Origin: Paenibacillus sp. FSL H8-0537
GTDB taxonomy: Bacteria; Bacillota; Bacilli; Paenibacillales; Paenibacillaceae
Direction: 5' to 3'
Length of the DNA: 64,000 nt
Assembly: GCF_038051995.1 (NCBI RefSeq)
Contig: NZ_CP150290.1
Coordinates: 979,501 to 1,043,500, forward strand
Part shown: positions 43,612 to 53,099 of the stretch, piece by piece
How the letters are laid out: every line of letters starts with the position of its first letter
Numbering within the stretch: the first letter of the stretch is position 1
Made by a program: the position numbers and the translations under genes
Notes under the pieces: model-generated
What the model was told of the DNA's origin: nothing
Databases searched by the model: none
Seen by the model: the letters and a program-made list of their open reading frames with translations, nothing else

Positions 43612-43944
43612 CTAGAGCTCGAACCACTCCAGCATGCCGTCATATCGGTGAGCTTCTGTTTCCAGCTCCATCTGTTTCAACCAGCCTGCAGCAAGCTCGT
43701 TACGGATATGAAACAGACAATAAACATAAGTCTCACCATCGGTGATATCTTCGATTCCAATTGCTGTTTCTATTGACACCTGCAAGGCTAATGGCCAGGA
43801 GGTGTCATCCTGAAGCAGGGTGAAGCCATTATCATATCGCTCGATCCTGTATGGATCCGAAACATGAATGGCCCCAGCCAGACGCTTCACAAGCTCAGGA
43901 AGGATCGCAGGCTGCTTAGTCTTTATACCATATTCCCAACCCAT
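43612..43944 (-). CDS. Hypothetical protein (110 residues)
   Basis: Reads on the minus strand from ATG at 43944 after AGGAGGTA. Begins MGWEYGIKTKQ; contains alternating strands (YDNGFTLLQDD, ALQVSIETAIG) and a C-terminal WLKQMELETEAHRYDGMLEWFEL. The small alpha+beta pattern looks like a SMI1/immunity-type protein but no family was recognised. It lies alone between the Rpn nuclease and coaA. Confidence 0.65.
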   Translation of the reverse strand: MGWEYGIKTKQPAILPELVKRLAGAIHVSDPYRIERYDNGFTLLQDDTSWPLALQVSIETAIGIEDITDGETYVYCLFHIRNELAAGWLKQMELETEAHRYDGMLEWFEL

Positions 43945-44054
43945 AACTTACCTCCTTTTGATTCAAAAGTAGAAAATAAAGCCACCCTCTGTTCAGAGAG
44001 GCGGCTTTATGATGCCAGCCATTCATCCCAAAAAGGACTGGCTGCTGCGTTATG

Positions 44055-44996
44055 CTATTTCCGCAATTGAATTTGCTGAATACGATGCTGGGCATCCTTT
44101 TGCAGTATCAGCATAGCCCGCCGTTTCGTCGGCAAAATATTATCGTACAAATTGACGGCATTGATTTCCTTCCAGATCGTTGCGGCTGTCTCGACAGCTT
44201 CTTCATCTGTCAGGCTGGCATAGCGGTGGAAGTAGGAGTCCTTGTTCTTAAAAGCGGTATGCCGCAGCATCAAAAATCGTTCGACATACCAGCGCTCGAT
44301 GAACGTTTCTGGCGCATCGACAAAAATCGAGAAGTCGAAAAAATCGCTTACAAAAGAGTGCGCTTCTTTACTGACCTGCAAAACGTTAATCCCTTCGACA
44401 ATCAACACATCCGGCTGTTCGACAAGCTGATATTGCCCGGGAATAATGTCATAGGTCAGATGAGAATAGAGCGGCGCCTCCACATGGGGATTGCCCGATT
44501 TAATTTGTCCCATAAAATCCATCAGCGTCTTGACGGCATAGCTTTCAGGAAACCCTTTACGCTTCATCAGCCCGCGTTCCTCCAGTACCCTTTTGGGGTA
44601 GAGGAAGCCGTCTGTCGTAACGAGATCGACCTTGCGGCCACTCCCATGCATGGAAAGCAGCCGCTGCAGCAGCCGCGCTGTCGTGCTTTTGCCTACGGCT
44701 ACGCTGCCGGCTATGCCTAGTACAAACGGTACTTTAGGTGCCTCCATATGCAGAAAAGCAGCTGAAGCCTGCCTTAGCCGCTCAGCAGCTTCGATATGCA
44801 GGTTCAGCAGATGGGTAAGCGGCAAATAAATCGCCTCAACCTCCTCAAGCGATACTTGGTCATTGAGGCCTTTCAGTTCACCCAGTTCATCCTCCGTGAG
44901 CGGCAGAGGGGTATGATCACGGAGTGCCGACCAAGCGGCGCGGTCAAATTCCATATATGGGTTCATCAACATGTCCCTTTCTATTACAGAAGGCAT
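44055..44996 (-). CDS. coaA: Pantothenate kinase, type I
   Basis: First step of coenzyme A synthesis: phosphorylates pantothenate with ATP. 313 residues, standard for bacterial type I. The P-loop is [18 protein letters not shown]; pantothenate site residues occur in [26 protein letters not shown] and [17 protein letters not shown] at 44996 follows AGGAGAGG and lies 14 bases after the hemL stop, so both form an operon read leftwards. Confidence 0.94.
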   Translation of the reverse strand: MPSVIERDMLMNPYMEFDRAAWSALRDHTPLPLTEDELGELKGLNDQVSLEEVEAIYLPLTHLLNLHIEAAERLRQASAAFLHMEAPKVPFVLGIAGSVAVGKSTTARLLQRLLSMHGSGRKVDLVTTDGFLYPKRVLEERGLMKRKGFPESYAVKTLMDFMGQIKSGNPHVEAPLYSHLTYDIIPGQYQLVEQPDVLIVEGINVLQVSKEAHSFVSDFFDFSIFVDAPETFIERWYVERFLMLRHTAFKNKDSYFHRYASLTDEEAVETAATIWKEINAVNLYDNILPTKRRAMLILQKDAQHRIQQIQLRK

Positions 44997-45010
44997 TGGG
45001 CTGACCTCTC

Positions 45011-46321
45011 CTAAAGCTTGCTGAAAGCGTGCTCCGCCGCTTCAATGGTCGCATGAATATCTTCATCGGTATGGGCGATGGTCAGAAACCACGCTTCATA
45101 TTTGGAAGGTGCCAAATTAATGCCCTGATCGAGCATTAGCTTAAAGAAGCGACCGAACAGCTCGCCGTCCGTATCCTGCGCTTCATCGTAATTCGTAACG
45201 GGATGATTGCAAAAATGGGCCGAAAATGATCCGCGAATTTGATTAATCGTTAGCGCAAAGCCTTTTTTATCTGCTGCCGCTTTCAATCCTCCTGCCAGCT
45301 GCCCAGCAAGCCGATCCATACGCTCATAAATGCCAGGCGACTTCAATACCTCCAGACAGGCGATGCCCGCAGAAATGGAGGCGGGGTTGCCGGCCATCGT
45401 TCCGGCCTGATAAGCAGGGCCGAGCGGTGCGACCTGCTCCATAATGCTGCGGCGTCCGCCATAAGCGCCGATCGGCAGCCCGCCGCCGATGATTTTGCCA
45501 AGCGCCGTAAGATCCGGCTCAATAGCAGCTTGATTAGGGAAGGCAGCGAACGTTTGCGAGGAGCCGTAATGGAAGCGGAATGCGCTAATGACCTCGTCAT
45601 AAATGACAAGCGCTCCTGCCTCACGCGTCAAAGCGCAAAGCTGCTCCAAATATCCTTCATGCGGCATTACCATGCCGAAATTGCCAACAATAGGTTCTAC
45701 CATAACGGCTGCCGTCTCGTGGCCGAAGCGTTCAAGCGCCTGCTTCAAGGCCGGAATGTCGTTGAAAGGCACCGTAATGACCTCTTGGGCAATGCTAATC
45801 GGTACGCCAGCGCTGTCCGGTATGCCAAGTGTTGAGGGACCTGAGCCTGCTGCTACGAGCACTAGATCTGAATGTCCATGGTAGCAGCCGGCGAATTTAA
45901 TAATTTTGCTGCGTTTCGTAAACGCCCGTGCGACGCGAATGGTCGTCATCACCGCCTCGGTGCCAGAGTTGACGAAGCGCACTTTATCCATAGAGGGAAT
46001 CGCTTCCTTCAGCATGCGTGCCAATTGAACCTCAAGCTCGGTCGGCGTACCATACAAAACGCCATTTTGCGCGGCGCGAACAATCGCTTCGGTAATATGC
46101 GGATGGGCATGTCCCGTAATAATGGGACCGTACGCCGCCAAATAATCGATATAGCGATTGTCGTCGACATCCCAGAAATAAGCGCCCTCGGCACGTTTCA
46201 TAAATACGGGTGCACCGCCGCCAACACCTTTGAACGAACGGGAAGGGCTGTTGACGCCGCCTACAATATGCTCAAGCGCTTCGGCATACAGCGCCTCGGA
46301 ACGTGGTCTTTGAATCGTCAT
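45011..46321 (-). CDS. hemL: Glutamate-1-semialdehyde 2,1-aminomutase
   Basis: Converts glutamate-1-semialdehyde to 5-aminolevulinate in haem synthesis, with PLP. 436 residues. PLP Lys in [17 protein letters not shown]; other marks are [28 protein letters not shown] and [13 protein letters not shown]. No other haem genes are adjacent, which suggests the second, GsaB-type copy; this cannot be settled from the window. ATG at 46321 follows AGGGGGAA. Confidence 0.94.
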   Translation of the reverse strand: MTIQRPRSEALYAEALEHIVGGVNSPSRSFKGVGGGAPVFMKRAEGAYFWDVDDNRYIDYLAAYGPIITGHAHPHITEAIVRAAQNGVLYGTPTELEVQLARMLKEAIPSMDKVRFVNSGTEAVMTTIRVARAFTKRSKIIKFAGCYHGHSDLVLVAAGSGPSTLGIPDSAGVPISIAQEVITVPFNDIPALKQALERFGHETAAVMVEPIVGNFGMVMPHEGYLEQLCALTREAGALVIYDEVISAFRFHYGSSQTFAAFPNQAAIEPDLTALGKIIGGGLPIGAYGGRRSIMEQVAPLGPAYQAGTMAGNPASISAGIACLEVLKSPGIYERMDRLAGQLAGGLKAAADKKGFALTINQIRGSFSAHFCNHPVTNYDEAQDTDGELFGRFFKLMLDQGINLAPSKYEAWFLTIAHTDEDIHATIEAAEHAFSKL

Positions 46322-46396
46322 AACGATAATTCCCCCTTGAAAAATAGTGCAGCATCCCGCCTGGAAGGCGAGATTGCCAGCCTAAATATGTAACAT

Positions 46397-46429
46397 CAAA
46401 ACGTCCTCATTCCACTTGGAATGAGGACG
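46397..46429 (-). terminator. Terminator of the LytR-CpsA-Psr gene
   Basis: CGTCCTCATTCC pairs perfectly with GGAATGAGGACG around ACTT; TTTT follows on the minus strand. Confidence 0.85.
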
Positions 46430-46479
46430 ACAAACATCAATCTCAATCTGCTGTCTAAACAGCTCATTACTAGATTATC

Positions 46480-47541
46480 TTATGGGGATGGAGTGGCCGA
46501 TGCTCCAGGACTGCTGCTGGCATCTGCGCCGTCAGCACCTGGTGATGCCTCAGGCGAAGCGAGCGTATCGTCGCTTTCCAGCAGCGTGTCCACATAGGCC
46601 TTAAGCTCATCCTGATTGCGTACGCCAAGCACCGAAGCGCCGCCAACCTCTTCATCAGCAATCATATCCATCGGCGGAACCTGTGCGGTTCCAGCGACAT
46701 GGCTGTCAACTCCAAGCTGTCCGAGCTTGAGCATGTCTGTGGTCGTTAAATTCGTTTCAATATACGGAGAGACGCTCTCCAATATTTCTTTCATTTTAAG
46801 AATGTTCCAGCCCGATTGCAGTTCCTTGGCAAGAGCCTGCAGAAATTTGCGTTGACGCTCGGTACGTGTGAAGTCGCTCATTGCATCATGGCGGAAGCGT
46901 ACATATTGCAGCGCTTTGTCGCCATCCAGCAGCTGAACGCCCTTTTTCAAATCGATATCGTAACGGTTGCCGTCGGCATTGTCGGTATAACGCATATCCT
47001 TCTCGACATCGATCGTGATGCCGCCCATTGTATCAATTAAAGATTTAAAGCCTTCAAAATCCGTATAGACATAATACTGAATGTTGAGTCCCAGCAAGTC
47101 GCTGACCGTCTTCATTGCCAGCTCAGGCTTGCCTAGTGTGATGGCTGTATTAATACGTCCCCGTCCATGCCCTTCGATACTGACATAGGTATCACGGAGT
47201 ATAGATAACAGATGCGCTCTCTTCGTAGTTGGGTCTATAGAAAGAACGAGCATAGAGTCCGAACGCGGAATTTGACCTTCATCCATGCCACGGGCATCGC
47301 CGCCCAGCAGCAAAATGTTGACACGCTCTGTTCCTTCCCATTTAGGTGCTTCGAGCCCCGTGTCCTCAAAATGGGAGAATCTTGATTCCTCTTTAGGTTT
47401 ATTGAAATCCGACGTAGCATTATAAACGCCATAAATCCAGTAACCTGCATAAGCAATACCGATTCCCAGCAGAATAAGGACAATTGTCAGAATCCATTTC
47501 CACGTTTTTGATAGCTTAGCTTTCTTCGGCCGATTTTCCAT
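46480..47541 (-). CDS. LytR-CpsA-Psr family glycopolymer ligase
   Basis: A 353-residue membrane-anchored protein that attaches teichoic acids or other glycopolymers to peptidoglycan. One N-terminal helix (WILTIVLILLGIGIAYAGYWIYG), then the LCP domain with family arginines and aspartates: NILLLGGDARGMDEGQIPRSDSMLVLSIDP, ILRDTYVSIEGHGRGRINTA, QYYVYTDFEGF, LLDGDKALQYVRFRHD and FTRTERQRKFLQAL. The tail is Ser/Ala/Pro-rich. ATG at 47541; the upstream GGGGCA site is only moderate. Confidence 0.94.
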   Translation of the reverse strand: MENRPKKAKLSKTWKWILTIVLILLGIGIAYAGYWIYGVYNATSDFNKPKEESRFSHFEDTGLEAPKWEGTERVNILLLGGDARGMDEGQIPRSDSMLVLSIDPTTKRAHLLSILRDTYVSIEGHGRGRINTAITLGKPELAMKTVSDLLGLNIQYYVYTDFEGFKSLIDTMGGITIDVEKDMRYTDNADGNRYDIDLKKGVQLLDGDKALQYVRFRHDAMSDFTRTERQRKFLQALAKELQSGWNILKMKEILESVSPYIETNLTTTDMLKLGQLGVDSHVAGTAQVPPMDMIADEEVGGASVLGVRNQDELKAYVDTLLESDDTLASPEASPGADGADASSSPGASATPSP

Positions 47542-47830
47542 TATGCTAGTAATGCCCCTTTCAAAATGTCACAGTACCCCGTCTTCCATTCATTCCCCTT
47601 GACTGCCATTGTAAAACGTTTCTCTAATAGCATTTACGTGCCCTGCCATCTGCTGTATGATTACATATTGTAAAATTATAATTCGGAAGGACATACGGAA
47701 GCAAGTTTTATCAAAATATAGGATAATGAAGTGTGATGACCGTGAATCATCGCTCTTTTTGCAAACGGGGGATTAGCATAATTTCCCGGGGAATGTCGAC
47801 CGTATTAACGGAGAGGAGCTAGACGAACCA

Positions 47831-48877
47831 ATGCTGGCAATAGATGTTAAGGATCTGCGCAAGCAGTTTAATGTGCAAAAAAACCGGGAAGGGCTGTCCG
47901 GGGCGCTGAAAGACCTGTTCAAACGCGAATATACGGAGGTTACAGCCGTAAAGGATATTTCTTTTCAAATCCCGCAAGGCGAAATCTGTGGCTATATCGG
48001 TGAAAATGGCGCAGGCAAATCGACAACTATTAAAATGCTGACCGGCATTTTAGTACCAACGTCGGGCGATTTGCGTGTCAACGGTTACGTTCCCTACAAG
48101 GACCGCGAAAAGTTTGTCGCTGAAATCGGAGTCGTCTTCGGACAGCGTTCGCAGCTATGGTGGGATATTGGGGTTATTGAGTCGTTTCAATTGCTGCGTA
48201 AAGTGTATCGTGTATCGGAGGTCGATTTCCGCAAGCGGCTGAACAATTTGATCGAGCGTCTTGAGCTTGGCGATTTGCTCAACCGTCCTGTCCGCAAGCT
48301 GAGCCTTGGCCAGCGAATGCGCTGTGAGCTTGTCGCTTCGCTGCTGCATAATCCGTCGATTTTATTTTTGGATGAGCCGACGATTGGTCTTGATATTATC
48401 GTCAAAACCGAAATTCGCGAATTTCTGAAGGATTTGAACCGTGAGGAAGGAACGACGATTTTGCTCACGACCCATGATTTGCAGGATATCGAGGCGCTAT
48501 GCTCACGTGTCATTATGCTTGATGATGGTCGCATTATCTATGACGGCGGGCTGGAAGACTTGAAAAATCGCTGGAGCAAGGGGCGCGAAATTCACTTTGA
48601 GTTCAGTACGCAGACGAAGCTGTCGACGCTTCAAGCCTTGACTGGCGAGTTAGATGTAACTTGGAAAATGGACAATGATTTGACGGCAACGATGTGGCTG
48701 CCGCATGCGATCAATGTATCTGACGCCCTGTCCAAGGTTGTAGGCGGTGCGGCCATTCAAGATATTAAAATCGTGGAGACGAACACGGATGAAATCGTTC
48801 GTGAAATTTACCGCTCCGGCTCGGCTAGCACAGAATCAGAGCAGCAGGCAGCGCTTAAGGAGACGACGGTCTCATGA
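47831..48877 (+). CDS. ABC-2 exporter ATP-binding protein
   Basis: A 348-residue ATPase: Walker A GYIGENGAGKSTTIKML, signature LSLGQRMRCELVASLL, Walker B ILFLDEPTIGLDIIV and switch LTTHDLQDIEAL. N-terminal extension typical of COG4586. GAGGAG at about 47814 precedes ATG 47831. It overlaps the first permease gene by 4 bases (ATGA), so the three genes form one unit. Confidence 0.93.
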   Translation: MLAIDVKDLRKQFNVQKNREGLSGALKDLFKREYTEVTAVKDISFQIPQGEICGYIGENGAGKSTTIKMLTGILVPTSGDLRVNGYVPYKDREKFVAEIGVVFGQRSQLWWDIGVIESFQLLRKVYRVSEVDFRKRLNNLIERLELGDLLNRPVRKLSLGQRMRCELVASLLHNPSILFLDEPTIGLDIIVKTEIREFLKDLNREEGTTILLTTHDLQDIEALCSRVIMLDDGRIIYDGGLEDLKNRWSKGREIHFEFSTQTKLSTLQALTGELDVTWKMDNDLTATMWLPHAINVSDALSKVVGGAAIQDIKIVETNTDEIVREIYRSGSASTESEQQAALKETTVS

Positions 48878-49668
48878 TGGGCGCTTATCTGGATTTTATT
48901 CGCATCCGTTTTATTACGATGCTGGCATACCGCGTTAATTATTACAGTGGTATCGTTATTTATGCGATTAACATCGGGGCGTATTATTTTTTGTGGAAAG
49001 CGATTTTCGGGGAGCAGCAGGAGCTGGCGGGCTTTACCGTCGCCCAGATGACGACGTATGTCGCAGTATCGTGGATGGCGAGGGCGTTTTATTTTAACAA
49101 TCTAGACCGCGAAATTGCGAATGACATTCGGGACGGCAGCGTCGCTACCCAAATGACCAGACCGTATTCCTATTTGCTCGTGAAAATGATGCAGGGCTTT
49201 GGCGAAGGCTTATTCCGCCTGCTGCTGTTCATGATTCCGGGCATGATTATCGTCTGCCTGATTTTTCCGGTGAAGCTGCCGACCGATCCCATGACTTGGA
49301 TGATTTATTTAGTCATGCTGCTGTTCAGCTTTCTCATTAATTCACAAATCAACATTTTAACAGGGCTGTTTGCCTTCTTCGTTGAAAATAACGAGGGCAT
49401 GATGCGGATGAAACGCGTAATGGTCGATTTATTTTCCGGCGTCGTCGTGCCGATTGCTTTTTTCCCGGGCTGGCTCGCAGCCATTATGAAATGGCTGCCG
49501 TTTCAGGCCATCACGTATTTGCCGAGCTCTGTTTTCACAGGCAGGACGCCGGGCAGCGAAATTGCTGGCGTGTTTGGCCTGCAAGTAGTATGGTTCGTCG
49601 TGCTGCTTGTGCCAATCTGGTTCACATGGCGGGCGGCGCGCAAGCGTCTGTTCGTGCAAGGAGGTTAA
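48874..49668 (+). CDS. ABC-2 exporter permease, first subunit
   Basis: A 264-residue membrane protein with about six helices, of the COG4587 type that always pairs with COG3694 and COG4586 genes. Marks: LDFIRIRFITMLAYRVNYYSGIVIYAINIG, REIANDIRDGSVATQMTRPYSYLL, and VPIAFFPGWLAAIMKWLPF. The exported substrate is unknown; the next gene encodes the second permease. Confidence 0.88.
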   Translation: MMGAYLDFIRIRFITMLAYRVNYYSGIVIYAINIGAYYFLWKAIFGEQQELAGFTVAQMTTYVAVSWMARAFYFNNLDREIANDIRDGSVATQMTRPYSYLLVKMMQGFGEGLFRLLLFMIPGMIIVCLIFPVKLPTDPMTWMIYLVMLLFSFLINSQINILTGLFAFFVENNEGMMRMKRVMVDLFSGVVVPIAFFPGWLAAIMKWLPFQAITYLPSSVFTGRTPGSEIAGVFGLQVVWFVVLLVPIWFTWRAARKRLFVQGG

Positions 49669-49675
49669 GGCAGGC

Positions 49676-50467
49676 ATGCTGTACGCACAATTATTTTGGG
49701 AATATATTAAAAACTACGCGAAGACGCGGCTGACCTACCGAATGGATTTTTGGATCGAGATTTTGTCCGATATGATGTTCCAGTTCATGAATCTGATCTT
49801 CATATTAATAGTTTTTCGCCACACCCCATCGCTTGGTGGCTGGTCCGAGGCAGAGGTCGTGTTCGTATATGGCTTCTTTATGATTCCATATGGCATCTTC
49901 AGCACCTTTTTCAGCATCTGGAATTTCAGCGAGCGGTATATTGTCAAAGGAGAAATGGACCGGATTTTGACGCGTCCGGCACATAATTTGTTTCAGGTGC
50001 TGCTCGAAAATGTCGATCCGCCTTCCCTGATCGGCTCCGTCGTCGGAGCGATTATTATGTTCGTATGCTGGGGAGAGTTGGGATTGCCTTTCCACATCAT
50101 GGATATTGTGCTGCTGGCGGTATTCGTTATTGGAGCCGTACTGGTGTATGCGGGAATTTACACGGCCTTGTCGGCGATATCCTTCTACTCGGATGCTCCG
50201 ACCGGCATTGTGCCGCTCATGTACAATATTCAAAACTACGGACGTTACCCAGTTAACATTTACAATAAAATGATTCGTTTCGTGCTTACCTGGCTGCTGC
50301 CCTTTGCTTTTGTCGGCGTCATTCCCGCTTCATATTTTCTCGAAAAGAAAGCGGATGACCTGTCGCAGCTCGCATTGCTGACCCCAATCGTAGGCCTTGT
50401 GTTCTTCACGCTCGGTCTGCTGCTGTGGAACCATGGTGTGAAGCGTTATCGCGGTGCAGGCTCGTAA
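49676..50467 (+). CDS. ABC-2 exporter permease, second subunit
   Basis: A 263-residue membrane protein from ATG 49676, after AAGGAGG; upstream frame lies in the previous gene. About six helices; ERYIVKGEMDRILTRPAHNLFQVLLE parallels the gate region of the first permease, showing that the two are paralogues. A hairpin follows the gene. Confidence 0.88.
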   Translation: MLYAQLFWEYIKNYAKTRLTYRMDFWIEILSDMMFQFMNLIFILIVFRHTPSLGGWSEAEVVFVYGFFMIPYGIFSTFFSIWNFSERYIVKGEMDRILTRPAHNLFQVLLENVDPPSLIGSVVGAIIMFVCWGELGLPFHIMDIVLLAVFVIGAVLVYAGIYTALSAISFYSDAPTGIVPLMYNIQNYGRYPVNIYNKMIRFVLTWLLPFAFVGVIPASYFLEKKADDLSQLALLTPIVGLVFFTLGLLLWNHGVKRYRGAGS

Positions 50468-50485
50468 CGAATAGTTGTTTCCATG

Positions 50486-50511
50486 CGGCGAGGAACTATT
50501 CCTCGCCGTTT
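50486..50511 (+). terminator. Terminator after the ABC-2 exporter
   Basis: CGGCGAGGAA pairs with TTCCTCGCCG around a 3-base loop, then TTTC. Confidence 0.75.
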
Positions 50512-50595
50512 CAATGTAAGCGGGGAGCGTCCAATACAAGAGGTAATGTTTAAAGTTTTACATACATATAAAAATGGGAATCGGAGGTTCAATAC

Positions 50596-51063
50596 ATGTC
50601 TACGATAGAAGTGGGACAAGCGGTGCCGGATTTTAAGCTTCCAGCATCGGATGGTACGCAGATGAGTCTGAGCGATTATTTAGGCAAAAAGCTTGTGCTT
50701 TATTTTTACCCGAAGGATAATACGCCGACCTGTACCGATCAGGCTTGTGATTTTCGCGATGCTTATCCAGGGATGGTAGACCGTGATGCGGTTGTCATTG
50801 GGATTAGTCCTGACAGCGTGAAGTCGCATGAGAAGTTTATTGCGAAGAAGGAGCTGCCGTTTCTGCTGCTCGCGGATGAGGAGCATAAGGTGTGCGAGCT
50901 GTTCGGTGTGTGGCAGCTTAAGAAGCTGTATGGCAGGGAATATATGGGCGTTGTACGCTCGACCTTCCTTATTGATGCCGAAGGCAAGCTTGCGCGCGAA
51001 TGGCGCAAGGTGAAGGTGAAAGGGCATGTGGAGCAGGTGATAGAGGCTCTTAAAGAAATTTAA
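50596..51063 (+). CDS. bcp: Thiol peroxidase, BCP type
   Basis: A 155-residue peroxiredoxin that reduces hydroperoxides. Peroxidatic Cys46 and resolving Cys51 are seen in NTPTCTDQACDFRD; the conserved Arg lies in VVRSTFLID. ATG 50596 follows TCGGAGG. It stands alone, with a hairpin terminator after it. Confidence 0.95.
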   Translation: MSTIEVGQAVPDFKLPASDGTQMSLSDYLGKKLVLYFYPKDNTPTCTDQACDFRDAYPGMVDRDAVVIGISPDSVKSHEKFIAKKELPFLLLADEEHKVCELFGVWQLKKLYGREYMGVVRSTFLIDAEGKLAREWRKVKVKGHVEQVIEALKEI

Positions 51064-51115
51064 CAAATTCGGCTTATTATTATGAATAACAATCATATAG
51101 CAGTGCTAGAGTAAG

Positions 51116-51152
51116 TGGCGCGCAGCAGGAGCTTTGTCCTGTTTGCGCGCCA
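51116..51152 (+). terminator. Hairpin after bcp
   Basis: TGGCGCGCA-CAGGA pairs with TCCTG-TGCGCGCCA around a short loop. Confidence 0.65.
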
Positions 51153-51292
51153 TTGTTCGTTCATGGCGCCGCTACATTTTCCCATTTGCTGCGTCTATAA
51201 TAGAGGAAGGTTTGCTGAACGGATTGCAGGCTTGGCTAACGTGCAGATTTAGGTGTAAGCGTAGGCGAATGAGAAAAAGGAGTTGGCATGGC

Positions 51293-52762
51293 ATGACAGG
51301 CATAAAAGGAAAGAAGATAGCAGGTTGGTTGAATCGGCATACAGTGGCGCGTAGTGCACTGATCGGAATCGCTGCCGTAACAGCGTTTGCTGGTGCTGGC
51401 GGTGCAGCGGCGGCGGCTCAAACAGGCAGCAAGGTGGAGGCAGTACAGCCAGCAAGCAGCAAGGCGATTGCAGTCGAGGTGAATGGCAAGGCGGTGGCAT
51501 GGAACGTGCAGCCGCTTATTAAGGACGGCACCACATTCGTGCCGCTTCGTGAAGCAGGCAAGGCAGCTGCGGGCAATATCGAATGGGATGGGAAGACGCA
51601 AACGGCAACGATAAAAGTGAACGGAGACGTAATTGTGCATAAGGCGGGAACGTCGGTAGTAACGGTGGACGGGCTGGTTATGAACATGTCCGCTCCTTCC
51701 CTGAATATAAAAGGAACGCTCATGCTTCCGCTGCGGTCCGTAACCGATGCGCTCAAAGCATCGCTGCAGCTGTCACAGACGAAGGAGCTGCTGACGATCC
51801 GGATTCAGACGGATGCAGTAACGAAGTATGGCAAAGCGGATGCTGCTATTGACGCCTATTTGAAGGGCGAGGCCTTCTCGGGCATGGCGCTTGTAGCGAA
51901 AGACGGCGAGGTGCTGCTTCGCAAAGGCTATGGTTTTTCTGGAACTAATAAATTGAATCGTCCAGACGCGAAGTCGCGTATCGCTTCCATTACAAAATCA
52001 TTTACAGCGGCATCTATCATGCAATTGGTCGAGCAAGGGAAGCTGAGCCTAAACGATCCAGTGTCCAAATTCGTGACGGGTATCCCGCGCGGTGATGACA
52101 TAACCATTCATATGCTGCTTTCGCATACGTCAGGGCTTCCATCCGAGTTTACGCGAAGCGGCGACGTCGCCATTGAGCAGACGATTGCGGAGCTTCGAAC
52201 GAAGCAGTTGAAATATGAGCCGGGCACGACTTATTTATATAGCAATAACGGCTATGTGCTGCTGGCTTATGTACTGGAGCAATTGTCTGGCGAAAGCTAT
52301 GCCGACTATGTAAGCAAGCATCTTCTCACTCCGCTGGGCATGAAAAATTCAGGGACGGCTGCGCCAGGAGCCCCGACCATTCAGGGCTATATTTTGCAAA
52401 AAAATAAGGAGTGGGCCGCAGCTCCTTATTATGTGTCGCAGTCGGGTACGGGAACGCTTTATTCGACCGTCGATGATTTGCTCAAATGGGATGCGGGGCT
52501 TCGGGCAGGCAAGGTTGTAAGCGAGCAGTCGCTTGAAGCGATGTATACGCCGCATTCGGATAAAAATTACGGCTACGGCTGGATTGCGCTGAGCCTGAAC
52601 GGTGAGAAGGTTGTCTTCCATAATGGCAGCGGCAGCGGCTATGCAACGGGCATGCTGCGTAATTTGGATAGCGGAATGACGGTTATTTTGCTCGGCAATC
52701 ATGCGGGCATGGATATGACAAAGCTGCTGCAGCAGGTGCATAAGCTGGCTTCTGAACAATAA
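51293..52762 (+). CDS. Secreted beta-lactamase-like serine hydrolase with copper-amine-oxidase-type N-domain
   Basis: A 489-residue exported protein. ATG 51293 was chosen because it follows AAAAGGAG; the longer frame has no ribosome site. Signal peptide ~1-45 (IGIAAVTAFAGAGGAAAAAQ). Residues ~58-165 form a copper amine oxidase N-terminal-like module (VEVNGKAVAWNVQPLIKDGTTFVPLR ... INIKGTLMLPLRSV), common in Paenibacillus as a wall-binding stalk. The rest is a class C-like hydrolase with Ser-x-x-Lys in ASITKSFTAAS (Ser232), Tyr-x-Asn in YLYSNNGYVLLAY and a C-terminal HNGSGSGYATG box. It may be a penicillin-binding protein or esterase; a true beta-lactamase is less likely. Confidence 0.88.
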   Translation: MTGIKGKKIAGWLNRHTVARSALIGIAAVTAFAGAGGAAAAAQTGSKVEAVQPASSKAIAVEVNGKAVAWNVQPLIKDGTTFVPLREAGKAAAGNIEWDGKTQTATIKVNGDVIVHKAGTSVVTVDGLVMNMSAPSLNIKGTLMLPLRSVTDALKASLQLSQTKELLTIRIQTDAVTKYGKADAAIDAYLKGEAFSGMALVAKDGEVLLRKGYGFSGTNKLNRPDAKSRIASITKSFTAASIMQLVEQGKLSLNDPVSKFVTGIPRGDDITIHMLLSHTSGLPSEFTRSGDVAIEQTIAELRTKQLKYEPGTTYLYSNNGYVLLAYVLEQLSGESYADYVSKHLLTPLGMKNSGTAAPGAPTIQGYILQKNKEWAAAPYYVSQSGTGTLYSTVDDLLKWDAGLRAGKVVSEQSLEAMYTPHSDKNYGYGWIALSLNGEKVVFHNGSGSGYATGMLRNLDSGMTVILLGNHAGMDMTKLLQQVHKLASEQ

Positions 52763-53099
52763 TTTGAATATTTGGATGGTCGCTGCTTGCTGAAGCATTG
52801 TCTGCTTAGCGAGGACGGCCATCCAATCTCATTGAGTCATGAAAATTTTGATACCGCGCTAATTTCCCCTAGGCATAAAATGAAAAGATAGGCTTATTCC
52901 CTCGAGTATGAATACATATAATCCCAAACTAACTCTCAATGATGTTACCTATTTCATAGCGAAAAACCTAGCCCGATGGTGCTAATTGAATGGTTCAAAA
53001 CAACCATTTTTGTCCAATATTTTGAATGAACGGCGTGTGCTATGGTATTATATAAGAAAATAAGAACATATGATCTGTTTTTGCGAAAGGGAGACCACA
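52763..53099. other. 337-base intergenic region before the MoxR operon
   Basis: Holds a hairpin (TTGGATGG 52772-52779 with CCATCCAA 52819-52826), a 28-base segment like one at 33320, the dyad at 52990-53007 and the promoter at 53022-53051. No gene seen. Confidence 0.7.
52990..53051 (+). promoter_or_regulatory. Promoter and inverted repeat of the MoxR operon
   Basis: TTGAAT (53022-53027), 18-base spacer, extended -10 TGGTATTAT (TATTAT 53046-53051). Just upstream, ATGGTT-CAAAAC-AACCAT (52990-53007) is a perfect inverted repeat that could bind a regulator. Confidence 0.6.
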
